The notes below the pieces were generated by a model. That model saw nothing but the letters and a program-made list of their open reading frames with translations, ran no database searches and was not told the origin of the DNA. This document shows, in pieces, positions 11,175-24,187 of a stretch of 64,000 bases of DNA. A program made the position numbers and the translations under genes. The stretch is from Nemophila menziesii (taxonomy: Eukaryota; Streptophyta; Magnoliopsida; Boraginales; Hydrophyllaceae), in the NCBI GenBank assembly GCA_029959085.1, contig JARWIR010000017.1:23425507-23489506 (forward strand), given 5' to 3'. Position 1 is the first letter of the stretch. Each line of letters begins with the position of its first letter.

Positions 11175-12763
11175 ACTATTGATGTCTCCCTTTTTGTTCT
11201 AATTATATGCCCTTAGGAGACATCAAATTAGGTTATTAATTGACTTATTTACTAGACTTTTAAGCTTATTTGGTCATATTACGATTTCTTCCCTTGGATT
11301 TGGATTATTTGTGTTTTAGAGCTTTTATGCGTTAATTCGTCTATTTTTAGTGTAAAGTTCTTAGGTTTATAATTTGATGGAATATCAAGACAAGGATAAA
11401 AAACGGGAAGTAAAGTCTTAGATGAAGCGTTGAAGTTAAAGGCGAGAATAATTGATTCGAATAAGTAATTAGTGGAGAATGAAATCTGGAATGCTGTCCG
11501 AAATCACTGTTTTCGAGCATCTTAGCCACTGATTCGGCCTTGGAGCATAAAATGAGGTAGCTAGAGCTTGAAGTCAGGGAGATTTTCAAAGTTGAACGAA
11601 GTGATTCCGAGTCCGGACGCAAAAGTTATAGCTATTTTAGTAACAGCTGGTCACCAGTGACGGGATTTTATTAAATGGATTGGACTTTTATTCTAATTAA
11701 CCTAAACCCTAATTTATATAGCCCAATCCGTTTTTCCCACTATAAATAGGCCTTTAACCTCAGTTTTTACACATGATTCATATTAGATAAGAGGCAACGC
11801 TTAGCAGAAGTCAGAGAAGCAAAAAGGAGAGAGAAGAAATGAAGCTGGAGAATTCCTTCTTCAACAACAACAATCCTCAACCCTTTAATTAGGTTTTTCC
11901 TAATTCTGTAATTCATTATGAACCTCTTTTATTTTATTTCAGTTATTTTAAACATTAGTATGAGCTAAATTCTTTAAGTACTTGATGAACGCATTTATAG
12001 GTTGAACCCTATTTATTTATCTTCAATTTTGGGATTGTATGATTTAATTCGAATTGGATAGTTAATCAATTTCTATTATTTTGAGCTTATTGACTATTAG
12101 TGACGTAATTAACCAGTAATAGGATTTAGTATCTAGGCTATTCCATATAGTGGCGTATGGATCACCTTGACGGGAGGTTTAGGTACGGAAATAAATAATA
12201 GATGTAAGATAAAAGTTATTGATCCTGACGAACTTAATTAATCTTATAGCCAATTGGGTAAAAAGTGCTTATCATTCAAAGGTAGATTATGATCGCCCTG
12301 ACGGGGTTTGTATTACCCTAGAATAGCTTCTAAGTCCACCCTGACGGGGGTTAGAAGAGTATTGAATCTCGACTATTGTTAATGACCAATTTGACCCTTA
12401 AACGAAACACTAGTTAAATAGATATAGGCGGAACCCTTGCGTGAGTCAAGTACTACCTCTAATATTTGCTTCCAACCCTTTATTTACTTATTGCATTATA
12501 ATCCTTTAGTTAATTTAGTATTTTAATTTCATTGCATCTTAGTTCTTAATCCAAAAAACCAAAACAAATATTTCTATCATTTATTTTTCGCATTACATAA
12601 CAATGATCTACACTTATTACATAACATCTAAAATCATACCTAATCCGTCCCTGAGATCGAAATCCCGTTTACCGGATATTACTTGGACGACCCGTACACT
12701 TGCGGTACGTGTTTTGCCTTTTTAGGTGTGTTTATTTAGAACACACAAGGAGACACCAACTAT
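11175..12763 (+). mobile_element. Solo Gypsy-type LTR with 5-bp TSD (ACTAT)
   Basis: The LTR is 11180-12758 (1579 bp), starting TGATGTCTCC and ending GGAGACACCA. ACTAT is present at 11175-11179 and 12759-12763. TATAAATAGG near 11741 marks a plus-strand promoter. The middle carries several CCCTGACGGG-like words (about 12165-12350). Its ends match the style of the Athila-like LTR family at 15662-17186, but in opposite orientation. Confidence 0.9.
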
Positions 12764-14724
12764 AGGTCCAAAAACTTTACGTTTTGCAAGTGAATCTAAT
12801 TCAACCTAAATTGCGTGTTTCCATTTTGGTCAATCATTTCTACGTTAATATTCTAGAACAGATTTTGGTTCAAGATCCTCGCTTTCATGTATTAAATCAA
12901 TAACAACTTTATATAAGAATATCTGATCAATATGGATTTTGTTTCGGTTCCATCTTGTTCCTGTAGCAATATAGTTCATCCAGATCTCCTCATTATCAAC
13001 ATTTAAATTGTCAAGTGATTGAGTCCTCGGTTGAAATCGCCATTTCAGCTATTTCAGAAGCCGCGTTATTTACAAGACTGTTAACAATCTCAGAGTTGTC
13101 ATCTCTCTGATTTTGTTCTTTTTTCTTTCTCGAATTTTTGTTTTTGGAACCAATAGTTCTACCACGCTTTAAGCGTGCATTCGACTCATTTGCTTATCCA
13201 CATGTAAATTTCTCTTTTGGTATATCAGTTCGAGCATGAGTAACTTCAGCTGGTATGTGTGACTTAGTCACTCTCCTTAACTAGCGAATGCATCTGGAAG
13301 TTGATTAGCAACATTCTAAACATATATAATTTTATGAACTTCTTGTTCAGTTTGATTTGTGCGAGGATCAAAATGAGATAATGATGATGTATTCCATGAA
13401 ATATGAATTTTTCAGCTTTTCCTTTTCTGCCCCTAAGATTGGGAATTGAGTTTCATCAAGTTGGAAATCGGAAAAATATGTTGTAAATATATCTCCAGTT
13501 AAAGGTTCAACATATTTATAATTGATGCAGATTCAAAGCCAATATAAATTCCTAATCTTCTTTGTGTCCCATTTTTGTTTGTTACGGAGGAGCGATAGGT
13601 ACATATACCGTGCAACCAAAAATTCTAAAATGGGACAAACTTGGTTCATGACCAAGAACAATTTGATAAGGGGAGTATTTATGATAAGATGTTGGTCTAA
13701 CTTGAACCAGAGTTACAACATGTAATATGGCATGTCCCCAAGTAAAAGTAGGCAACTTAGTTTTAATGGTATAGCAATCAAATGCAGTTTTTTATAAAAG
13801 ATGTTGCTAAACTATTTTATGTATGTATATGTGTCATATGATGCTCAATTGCTATTCCGATAGATACACAATAGTCATTAAAATTTTAAGATGTAAATTC
13901 TCCTGCGTTAACAAGACAAATTTTCTTATTTGTATAATCAAAAAATTGTGCACGTAATTGAAAGAGTTTTGAAAAAGCAGTAGTACGAGTTGATAACACA
14001 CTCACATGTTACCAACGTCTTGAATAATCAATTAAAACCACAAAATATCGAAATGGTCCACAAGAAGAAAAAATAGGCTCACAAATATCTCCTTGAATTT
14101 GGTCCAAGAAAGAAGGAGTTTCATTTATAAATTTAGTAGGGAATGGCCTAATAATTAATTTTTCTTAGAAACAAGCAACACATGATAATTCACTTGGTAG
14201 AAAAAATTTATGGTTCTTTAAAAGGTGTCCATAAGAATTTTCAATATTTTTGCTCATCATTATGGCACCTGGATGATCCAGGAGATCATGTCATAGATAA
14301 TTTATGGATGACCATATTATTGGATTCAATTGGGTTTCTATTTATGTAATCTAATCCTGAAGATAACAATGATAATTTTTCCAATGTATTTTTTTTGCCA
14401 GAAATATCCAATGTTATATAAAGATATTCTCTATCAATTTCGTTCATGGTTTCAATGTGATACCTATTTTCACAAATATTTTGGTTGCGACGGCGGTAGT
14501 GGTGGTGGCTACATCGATATTCAGTGGTGGTGGTCGAATTATCGGATGTTGTTTTTTAATAATAAGGTATTTCCATTAGAATGTTTGGGATAAAAACCCT
14601 ATATAAATATTATGATATTTTGTTTATACTTTTATTGTTTTTTTTATACAATGAAACCAACAAACAGAGAACAACACTTCAAAATAATTACATATTGCAA
14701 GAATATAAGTATGATACTATTGTA

Positions 14725-15661
14725 TCCAAAGGTGTGATAAATAAATCAACACCCGAGGGAGTACTACCGCAAGTGTACGTGTCGTTAACAAGTAATAAGT
14801 AAGTATTAGAGTTATCGTTCTCGGCATAGACTATAAGGTTAATTCTTTTGTGTTTTAAGGAAGCGTAAAGGGGTCGAGTTGCAATTGACTAAAATATAAA
14901 AGATATTTGTTTTATTTTTGGGAATTAAAGACTAAAATTCAATTAGAAATTAAATAAACTAAAGGATGAAATTGCAAATACGAGAATATAGATGAGAAGA
15001 TAGCTTGAGAGACGCTATTATTTCCCACTAGCTATGAATATACACGTTTATTGATGAAAGAGCGAATTGATATTCTAGCAATAGTCAGGACTCTAAAATC
15101 TTCCTAAATCCCTTAAGGGTAGATAGGGGATGTCCTACAATTCTAGGGACCTCTTCCCAGTGACCTTACAACACTTTCAAACATAATTATTCCTAATTCA
15201 ACCTACTATCCAGTTAGTCAAGACCTCCTGACTCAATAACGCACGCCGAGCAATTATATATTATTTTCTATAATCTGCCCCACCCCCTCCCGTGCGATAG
15301 TCAATACTACTAATACCCAACCCACCACTTGGCCTTCGTAAGGGTTGAAAAATCCAGTACACATATATAATAAATGCAAAACAATCAATTCATTTCAATA
15401 GTAATATCCCAAAACGCAAAGAAACATCATAATCCAAAATATATGGTTCAATCATTAAGCGTTTATCGAGCTAATAAAGATTTAGATCATAATTGAAAAG
15501 ATAGAAACAATAATTGAAAATGATAGAATCATGTTCCTTGTGAAAAATTAATAAAGATAGAGTTGAGAATTGCTGAAAATGAAGGTGGAATGATCTAGCA
15601 ATGTTGGAAACTCTTGTTGTCTTCTTCTTCTCTCTGCCTCCAGGCGTTTCTTCTATTCTCT
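14725..15661 (-). mobile_element. LTR fragment of a related Gypsy family, cut by the element at 15662
   Basis: From 14735 (GGTGTGATAAATAAATC) the sequence parallels the first part of the LTR at 15662 and, read as its complement, the end of the solo LTR at 11180 (shared ACCGCAAGTGTACG). It runs up to the TSD of the full-length element at 15657-15661. The continuation beyond 24193 is not recognisable. Confidence 0.55.
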
Positions 15662-17186
15662 TGGTAGGGGCAAAGGTGTGATAAAATAATAGATAAATAA
15701 AGATAATAATAAAGAGCACACACCCTTGAGAACCACGGAACTCACTGCAAGACCACATATCGTTTGCAAGTTTTAATGATAAGTTAAGTTCGTTCGCAGG
15801 GATTTGATCTGTTAGATCTACTTATGTTTAACAAGCGTAGATGAATTTAGATGTTTTAGAATAAATTATAGGATAATAGGAATAACTATCTGATATGAAT
15901 TAAACAAATACGAATGCAAATAAATAAATATGGATGTAAGTCTAGATAAATTAAGGTTAATAATATGAGTCTATTTTACTAAGTTGTTATTCTAACCTGA
16001 CACAGATTAAGCATTATATATTAACCAGGATTCTAAATTCTACCTAGCCTCTATTAGGCTTAGGAGCAACCTCTCCACTACCAAGGATTCCTGAGTAATG
16101 ATTGGTGATTAAATCAAACCTTTATGGCTATCTAGTTAGGCAAAGGATCAAAACTAGACGATTATGTGGTGTTGTCAATAACTAAGATTAATCCTAAGAT
16201 TGGCCAAATCTAGGGTTGTAACAATAAGTCAAAACACATAATAACAATATACGCCAAGCTCAATCAATTAAAATAACAAATAGTATTAATGAATGTAGAC
16301 AAAATACTAACCCAACAATTAAATATAAAACTTACTGAATAAAAGCTTAGAATTATGGTTGAGCATAAATCTATAGCTAATTACCCTAAATATAGAGAAG
16401 GTGAGATGTAGAAGAGGAGTTTGTCACTCTCCAACTTCTTCTTCTTGTCTTCCTCTATAGGTCAGCTTGCTTCTTGGATGAATAGCTTGATACTAAGGAT
16501 GAATAATAAATTATAAGGACTAAGCTATTATTTAAAACTAAGAAAATACAAGAAAGGACTAAACCTAAGCTTGAAACTGAGCAAGGACATGTTTACAATG
16601 GTATAGGGGTGTATTTATAGGTGTTTAGGAACCCCAATTCGTTTTCTTGAAGGAGAAGGAAAGTAATGGACTCCTAGCCCAACTCAAAGTCGTAGGTAGA
16701 AAAGGATAATTACTGCTTACTTGTTTTTACCATATCTTCTTCGTTACTGGACCGTTTTTTACCCATAAGATGTCAAAAGAATCCTCACGGAATTATCTAC
16801 GTCCCTATGAAAGGGATCTTCCAGAATCGGCTCGGTTTTGGAGTAATCACCACTTCTTTAGACGTAGGTGCAGAAATTCAGATTTATTTGACAGTTTTTC
16901 CTTTTCCTAATTGAACTATGTTTCCTTCCATCTCCAGATTTCCTCAAGATCTTCTTTCCTTTTCTTTAGATTTGACTTGGAATCTAATTTATTTCCATAT
17001 TATCTTTAAAGCTTCACACCAAATAAATAATTAAACCCAATATGCTCTAAAAATATTATTTTACTAAATCAAGACTCAAAATAGGAAAGTGCACTATTTC
17101 TCAAGAAAATCAATTAGAAAGACTTCTAAATCACTAAAAATGATGTCTGCAACTAATATTAATTCATCACAAATAGGGAGACATCA
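15662..17186 (-). repeat. 3' LTR of the Athila-like element
   Basis: 1525 bp; plus-strand ends TGGTAGGGGC and GAGACATCA. Aligns along its whole length with 22662-24187. A minus-strand TATAAATACA box lies near 16610. Confidence 0.92.
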
Positions 17187-17205
17187 AGACCCCCAACTCA
17201 AAGTT
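17187..17205 (-). other. Polypurine tract
   Basis: The minus strand reads CTTTGAGTTGGGGGTCT directly against the 3' LTR, the expected plus-strand primer site. Confidence 0.7.
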
Positions 17206-17878
17206 GTATCGTCCCGATACAATAAAGATAAAAACAAAGGGAAGTCTCTAAATACACACCTAGGTCAATTAAGCACATAGGGAAGAAGATAGCAGAATAT
17301 GGAGAATAGACTTAAAGCAACTACTCAGAAAATTTCATGTCATCATATTTAAAAACTACATACCTGCACACTTTTCATATTCACAATCAACACGGTTTGT
17401 CTTCAAGATTAGATTATCTTCGCAATGTAAGAAGGAGAGGAACTTTACTCAGTTCACCAAGGAAGCTATAGATTGTTCATCGAACTTCACTAGTATTCAA
17501 ATATCCACTTAACTACTCTCTATTGGCTCAATCACTTCTCGATTACATAGCAAAGAATCAAAAGGTCTTTAAGGTTGTAATGTAGGCTTAGGGACGGTAT
17601 GATAAGTATATTTGGATAATTTAGAGTGAGCTTTTGGCTCTCTCCTCACTAGCCATCAACGAATCGCCCTAGAGCTTGAGTTATTCTCATAAAACGTTTC
17701 TCACTCACCCAATGAATCCTTTGATGCACAAAGTAGCATCCCCAATAACCCAATTAAAGCATAAGATGTTCACCTAAAAATTCCACTTTATCGGTCCGAA
17801 TATATATATATATTCTCTTTTCAAATCAATTCTACAGATATGACTCTCTTTTTAATGTTCGAGATATCATGCTATTTT

Positions 17879-17934
<56 letters not shown>

Positions 17935-20262
17935 TTTCATTTTTATGCCCTTGTTGGCAAATTTAGCTCGTAACTTCTTTTTCATTTACTATTACCCTGG
18001 AAAAGGGTTACAATATAGACTTGTGAATCATCATCAATATAATAACAAGCACAATTAATAAGCTCAAAAATTCCAACCTAATAACAATTCCCATAATGGT
18101 GGACCCACCACCCGAAACTCAAGCTCTAAAACAACTGTCTATGCATCGCGATTCGAGTGCGGGTCATATGGAAAAGTCCTATAATCTAAAGGGATATGGC
18201 TTATAATGTGGCTAAATAAAAAGGCTTTAGAAAGGCTAGAAGGGGCTGAGAAGGATGTAAAATATAAAATCAAATAACAGGGTGAGAAGGTATAAAAAGG
18301 CTTCAAGTGGCTTCAATATGAAAGAACTGCCTTAATCACTTTCTACACCATGCAATTTCGTTATTCTCTTACCTTTAGCACGTTCATCAAATGGGTTTGT
18401 CAACTAGCTTGGATCTCACGGCCTACAAACCACTCATGGATCCCTGAGATCGAACATACTTTCTATCGCATTGCTAATCTTTTCTTTACTATCAATGTGT
18501 GTTTTCCTGCAAATACTCAAAGCATACAAAATAAAATAGCTCATAAACATACTACTTTCTATCATTAACTTACTAAGCTTATGTTTTCAAGCTATTAAAC
18601 ACATTCTACATCTAATCCTTCTCAAAAAAAATTTAATTTTACCTAAAAACTGAAAAAAATGGAGATGAGAGACAACGAACCCCCATACCCCCAACTCAAA
18701 AATGAGTCGTGTCCCCACGACTCGAAAAGAAAAAACTCAAAAATAAAAGAAATTAAAATTTTACAGATATTGCACATAAAGAAAAGGTAAGGAAGAAAGA
18801 AAACATACTCTTCGAGGCTATTTACCTCGCCTGATCAATACCCGGAATAGGGTGCAGTACTTTCCATGTATGAAAACTTCATGTATCACCAATTTCGCTT
18901 TCCCTTACATCTTCTTATGCTCAATCCCAATCAATCGCGCTCTAGAAATCTCTTGTTTATCTTCTTCCAACTTTGCTCTTGAATAATCTCTCATGTGACC
19001 GTGTTCATCCAGGAATATATTTTGAACACAAATACTAGCGTCCCAGAATCTTTTGTTCATCCTAGTTAAAGGACTATCGATTGTAGAGGTTGTAGTGTCT
19101 TCCTTATGAAAGTTTAAACCTTTTTGCTCTTTGAGTTCACCACAGCTAGCTTTCCTCTATTCTCTTGATTCGATTTACCATGTAGTTATTCCCGAACTAG
19201 TACCCATCTCAATTGAAATCTTCTTGATCTTACCCAATACCTTGCTTTGATTCTTCATATCCCTTAACACTTGGCAATTCTCTATCATATCTTTTGACCC
19301 CCAACTCAAAGCTTTGAACACTCTTGAAATTTGTAACTCTTGATCATAGGTGAACAAGCTTTAATTGGGTTAGGAAAGGTGTTAGGATGACAATTTTCCA
19401 TGTGGGTATGATGGAATCAAGCTTTAGTGATGTGGGTTTAAGGAATTTGAGAAGAAGATTTTGAAATTCATGGTTTTGATTCTTGGTTTCTAGGTGTTTT
19501 GATATGATTTGGGTGCTTGAATCTTCTTTGTAATGATGTAGGGAAGGATTTGGATGTGAATTCATGGTGATTTGGTAGTGTTTTGATGTTAGGTGAAGGT
19601 TTGTTGAAGCTTTAATGGAGTTGGGAGAGGTTTGGGGAAGAAGGAGAAGCTTAAGGATTAAAAAATTCGTAATAGAGCAACCTCCTCACCCTTATAACCT
19701 AAAAAACGTGAAAATTTCCTCTCTCCAGCAGTGTCGGGCGGTATACCGGCCATGGGGCCCGGTATACCGGAGTTCTGGCTTTCGAAATTCTTCCTCTCGG
19801 CTTAAAACCCGAGTCACCTACCCGTATTACGGGTTTTCTGTCCGGCATACCGGAATTCTGGCCGGCATACCGGTCGAGAACGAAAACCTCCCCAATAGCT
19901 AGATATCAAAAAGTTATGCAGTTTAGGCTCAAAGATCACCTGATTCTGACATCCGAGTGCAAAGATATGACTTGCCGAAGTTTTCTCAGATTGTGTCCAG
20001 AATTTTTTTTTTCAGCGGGGTTGGGCGGTATACCGGAGGTATGATCTAAGTTTTCCAAAAAAATTCGTTTTTGCTTCCCAAACTCGATTTCTTTAATACC
20101 TATCATCCAAAAACACTAATACCTTTCTCAAATACGCAATATCAACTAAAATCAACTAATCTAAACTAAAATAAAAACATAGAAACACAAAAAACTACTA
20201 TGGGATGTCTCCTAAAGGGCACTTTTGTTTAACGTCTTTCAAAGTTAGACGAGTTACCTCGG
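17206..20262 (-). other. 3' non-coding region of the Athila-like element
   Basis: About 3 kb without a credible reading frame. It holds a pure TA microsatellite (about 17884-17931), sequence shared with 189-2850, and five copies of GG(T/C)ATACCG at 19738-20035. No envelope-like frame could be recognised. Confidence 0.6.
17884..17931. repeat. (TA)n microsatellite
   Basis: About 24 uninterrupted AT dinucleotides. Confidence 0.95.
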
Positions 20263-20595
20263 TTATTTCTTTTTATAGCCTCCCCAGCAGTGAGTGAGAT
20301 GATTAACACTTACCAATCTGAGCTTGCAACCATTGATAGCTTTTATTTCAACCACTCCTTTTGAGATGATTTGCGTGATAACATAGGGCCCCTTCCAAGA
20401 ACTGTTATGTTTGAGGTTGGGAGGTCTCCATGCCACCTCGTCTCCTACCCCAAACTCAATCTTTTTCTTCATGGTTTCTTGGGGGATTATAGGTTCTGGC
20501 TTCTTAGTTACAACTCTGATTGGATATAGTTCTTTTGACTCATTTTTCTTTTTCTTCTTCCCCAAAAATATAGAATGTTTCAGAGTTGTCTTCAA
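20263..20595 (-). pseudogene. Integrase C-terminal remnant of the Athila-like element
   Basis: The frame encodes FGVGDEVAWRPPNLKHNSSW followed by KGPYVI and VNHLTHCW. This resembles the C-terminal DNA-binding region of Gypsy integrases (the W-x-GPY-V pattern and a closing N-x-L). It follows the protease frame in a shifted register with no reverse transcriptase or catalytic integrase between them, so a deletion of several kilobases is inferred, with a lysine-rich stretch at the junction. Confidence 0.65.
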
Positions 20596-21175
20596 TACGG
20601 AGAGTCACGGTTCCTTCATTCACATTCACTATTGTATCGCTGGTGGCTAGGAATGGACGCCCAAGAATGAATGAGACATTCTTATCTGCTTTATATTCAA
20701 GAATAATAAAGTCTGTTGGAATAACAAGGTTACCTACTTGAACGAGTACATCCTCAAATACTCCCCACGGCTTTGTTGTTGATTGATCCGCAAGTTGTAA
20801 GGTTACGGATGTCGGTTTCGCATCACTAATACCAATCTTCTTGAATATACTTTTGGGCATGATATTTACACTTGCCCCTAAATCACACATGGCTTTTCCA
20901 TGAAATATACCACCTATTTTGATTAGGAGGTTGAAACCTCCAGGATCTTTAAGCTTCGGTGGTAATCTTTGCTGCACTTGTGCTGATATCCCTTCATTAA
21001 GTGTCACAGATTTGGATCTTGTGAACCTTTCTTTATTGAAGAGTGCCTCCATAAAGAATTGATCATAGTTTCGCCTTCCTTCCATAGCTTCGAGTAAAGG
21101 GACATTAATTTCACTTGTTTTAACGCCTCTATACACTTCTGTTGTTGCTCCTTTGGATAAGCGGGATAGTGGCAA
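20540..21175 (-). pseudogene. Aspartic protease region of the Athila-like element
   Basis: The frame contains LPPKLKDPGGF, the CDLGASVNIMP active-site motif (D-L-G-A-S, as in Athila elements, where D-S/T-G is usual elsewhere), LQLADQSTTKPWGVFEDVLV and FILGRPFLATSDTIV. These are the classic landmarks of the retroviral-like protease between gag and reverse transcriptase. A frameshift near 21110-21125 separates it from gag; at its C-terminal end it runs into the integrase remnant. Confidence 0.85.
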
Positions 21176-22533
21176 TGTATGGGTGGCTGTCTTGCTCTAC
21201 TTCTCTCTTCAATTCTTAGTTCATCAACCACTCTTGGCTTCTTGCTCTCACTTTGTTCAACTTCTTCAACCCAATCTTCAACAATTATCTCATCTAAGTT
21301 CATCCTACTTACGTTTGACTTGTTTGGTAGAACATCCCCTTTTGAGGGAGATGGTAGCGCTTCAGTGATTATCTCACCATGTTCTTTTATCTTTTGAGCT
21401 TGAAGACTAATAGTCTTCACCTTGTCGTCAACGTATTGGATCTTCTTCATGTTAGATATTGTATCTTGGGTCGATTGTAGGAGTTGACTTTGCATTTTTT
21501 CTATGATTGTAGTGAGCCGCATCACATTCTTCTCTAAAAGTTGATTATGCTGTTTTAAATCTTGATTCCGTTGTTGCAGGCTTTGCACTACTGATGCATC
21601 GATCTTTGATTCAAGTCTGCTCATATTATCCTTCGAGAAGTTGATGAATTGACTAATAGTCTCTTTTAACTCTGTGATTTCTTCTTGAGGATGTGATTGA
21701 GCTTGACTTACATTATGTATATTGCAGCCCGGTGGATGATTAGCGTGATTTTCATAGGCTTGTTCTTGCAGGTATAACTGTTGAGGTGGCTTTGGGATGC
21801 TTTCCCTAACGGTTATAGCGAGTTGTTGTATTTGTTCTTGCAGGCTTGAAATCCTCGCTTCTTCTTCTTCGTTAGTGGTAGGAGTTTGTTTTTGTGGCCA
21901 ACTCATGTTTTTCTCAATGATTGTTTCCATACCACTCTTTGCTTCTTTTGGATCCATAGAGACAAAATTACCACGACCCATAGCATCTGCTCTCAGCCTT
22001 GACTCTCTATCGAGTGCATTATAGAACATGGATAATTGTAATTGTGGCGTGTATCCATGTAGTGGACATCTTGCCAACATCTTTTGAAAACTTGTCCATG
22101 CTTCGCCAACACTCTCTCCGGCTTCTTATAAGAAATTCATAGGCTCCAATAGTTCCTTCACTCGCATACTTGTAGGATAAAATTTATCGAGGAATCTTTC
22201 TTGAAGCTTGTCCCAATTTGTAATAAGCTCGGGAGGTTGATCATCTAACCAATCGCTTGCTTTCCCGGTCAAGAGAAATTGAAACATTAAATAATACATA
22301 TGTTCTTGCGTAACACCTTCATTAATGTAGGCATCACAGAATTGCATGAATTTCTGAACAGATCTGACCGGATCTTGATTTGTATCACCATTAAATTTCC
22401 CATAGCTTGTGAATTGATTAATTAAATCAGGATCAGGCTTGAACCTAACGGCTTGAATGGTTGGGATGCGAATCCCAATGCGTTGAACTCGAAATTTACT
22501 AGGGAAACCTAGCTCTAACCGTTGATTATCCAT
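21004..22533 (-). pseudogene. gag of the Athila-like element, one in-frame stop
   Basis: Frames 22533-22126 and 22080-21004 are in the same register. They are separated by a TAA at 22126-22128, after which the reading EAGESVGEAWTSFQK continues the retrotransposon gag pattern. LLTGKASDWLDDQPPELITN and WDKLQERFLDKFYP are typical of the Retrotrans_gag domain. The second half is Gln/Ser-rich with coiled-coil character and ends PAYPKEQQQKCIEALK before a frameshift into the protease register. Without stop and shift it would be a near-complete capsid protein. Confidence 0.8.
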
Positions 22534-22637
22534 CTACAATCCTGAGAAAGACTAAAACAAAAAGAAAGCGTAAAACTGAAAACAAATAAAAACTTCTACA
22601 CTAAATAAACACAAGATAGATTAAACTTAAAGATAAA

Positions 22638-22655
22638 TCCCCGGCAGTGGCGCCA
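22638..22655 (-). other. tRNA-Asp-type primer binding site
   Basis: The minus strand reads TGGCGCCACTGCCGGGGA, six bases inside the 5' LTR. It differs at two positions from the complement of the 3' end of plant tRNA-Asp, the primer usual for Athila elements. Confidence 0.85.
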
Positions 22656-22661
22656 AAAACT

Positions 22662-24187
22662 TGGTAGGGACAAAGGTGTGATAAAAGAATATATAAATAA
22701 ACATAATAATAAAGAGCACACACCCTTGAGAACCACGGAACTCACTGCAAGTATCACAGATCGTTTGCAAGTTTTAATGATAAGTTAAGTTCGTTTGCAG
22801 GGATTTGATCCGTTAGATCTACTTATGTTTAACAAGCGTAGATGAATTTAGATGTTTTAGAATAAATTATAGGATAAGAGGAATAACTATCTGATATGAA
22901 ATAAACAAATACGAATGCAGATAAATAAATATGGATGTAAGTCTAGATAAATTAAGGTTACTAATATGAGTCTATTTTACTAAGTTGTTATTCTAACCTG
23001 ACATAGATTAAGCATTATATATTAACCAGGATTCTAAATTCTACCTAGCCTCTATTAGGCTTAGGAGCAACCTCTCCACTACCAAGGATTCCTGAGTAAT
23101 GATTGGTGATTAAATCAAACCTTTATGGCTATCTAGTTAGGCAAAGGATCAAAACTAGACGATTATGTGGTGCTGTCAATAACTAAGATTAATCCTAAGA
23201 TTGGCCAAATCTAGGGTTGTAACAATAAGTCAAAACACATAATAACAATATATGCCAAGCTCAATCAATTAAAATAACAAATAGTATTAATGAATGTAGA
23301 CAAAATAATAACCCAACAATTAAAAATAAAACTTACTGAATAAAAGCTTAGAAATATGGTTGAGCATAAATCTATAGCTAATTACCCTATATATAGAGAA
23401 GGTGAGATGTAGAAGAGGAGTTTGTCACTCTCCAACTTCTTCTTCTTGTCTTCCTCTATAGGTCAGCTTGCTTCTTGGATGAATAGCTTGATACTAAGGA
23501 TGAATAATAAATTATAAGGACTAAGCTATTATTTAAAACTAAGAAAATACAAGAAAGGACTAAGCCTAAGCTTGAAACTGAGCAAGGACATGTTTACAAT
23601 GGTATAAGGGTGTATTTATAGGTGTTTAGGAACCCTAATTCGTTTTCTTGAAGGAGAAGGAAAGTAATGGACTCCTAGCCCAACTCAAATTCGTAGGTAG
23701 ATAAGGATAATTACTGATTACTTGTTTTTACCATATCTTCTTTGTTACTGGACCGTTTTTTACCCATAAAATGTCAAAAGAATCCTCACGGAATTATCTA
23801 CGTCCCTATGAAAGGGATCTTCCAGAATCGGCTCGGTTTTGGGGTTATCACCACTTCTTTAGACGTAGGTGCAGAAATTCAGATTTATTTGACAGCTTTT
23901 CCTTTTCCTAATTGAACTATGTTTCTTTCCATCTCCAGATTTCCTCAAGATCTTCTTTCCTTTTCTTTAGATTTGACTTGGAATCTACTTTATTTCCATA
24001 TTATCTTTAAAACTTCACACTAAATAAATAATTAAACCCAATATGCTCTAAAAATATTATTTTACTAAATCAAGACTCAAAATATGAAAGTGCACTATTT
24101 CTCAAGAAAATCAATTAGAAAGACTTCTAAATCACTAAAAATAATGTCTCCAACTAATATTAATTCATCACAAATAGGGAGACATCA
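22662..24187 (-). repeat. 5' LTR of the Athila-like element
   Basis: 1526 bp, near-identical to 15662-17186. A minus-strand TATA box (TATAAATACA) lies at about 23611-23620. Transcription would run leftward into gag. Confidence 0.92.

Larger units (their letters stand above)
8805..14485 (-). pseudogene. Decayed Copia polyprotein, interrupted by two solo LTRs
   Basis: Reading the minus strand from right to left gives Copia domains in order: GAG-pre-integrase (RYHIETMNEI and a GHLLK-like pattern, about 14200-14480), integrase remnants (about 13500-14200), reverse transcriptase (10544-10789: CVFIKKSNFRFVIIAVDVDDLN, where the catalytic Y-V-D-D has become V-D-D) and the RNase H end (8817-8960: LVDLFTESLPTSTFEKLI). 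Dozens of stops and shifts break it. Insertions at 8969-9886 and 11180-12758 split it into three pieces. Confidence 0.8.
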
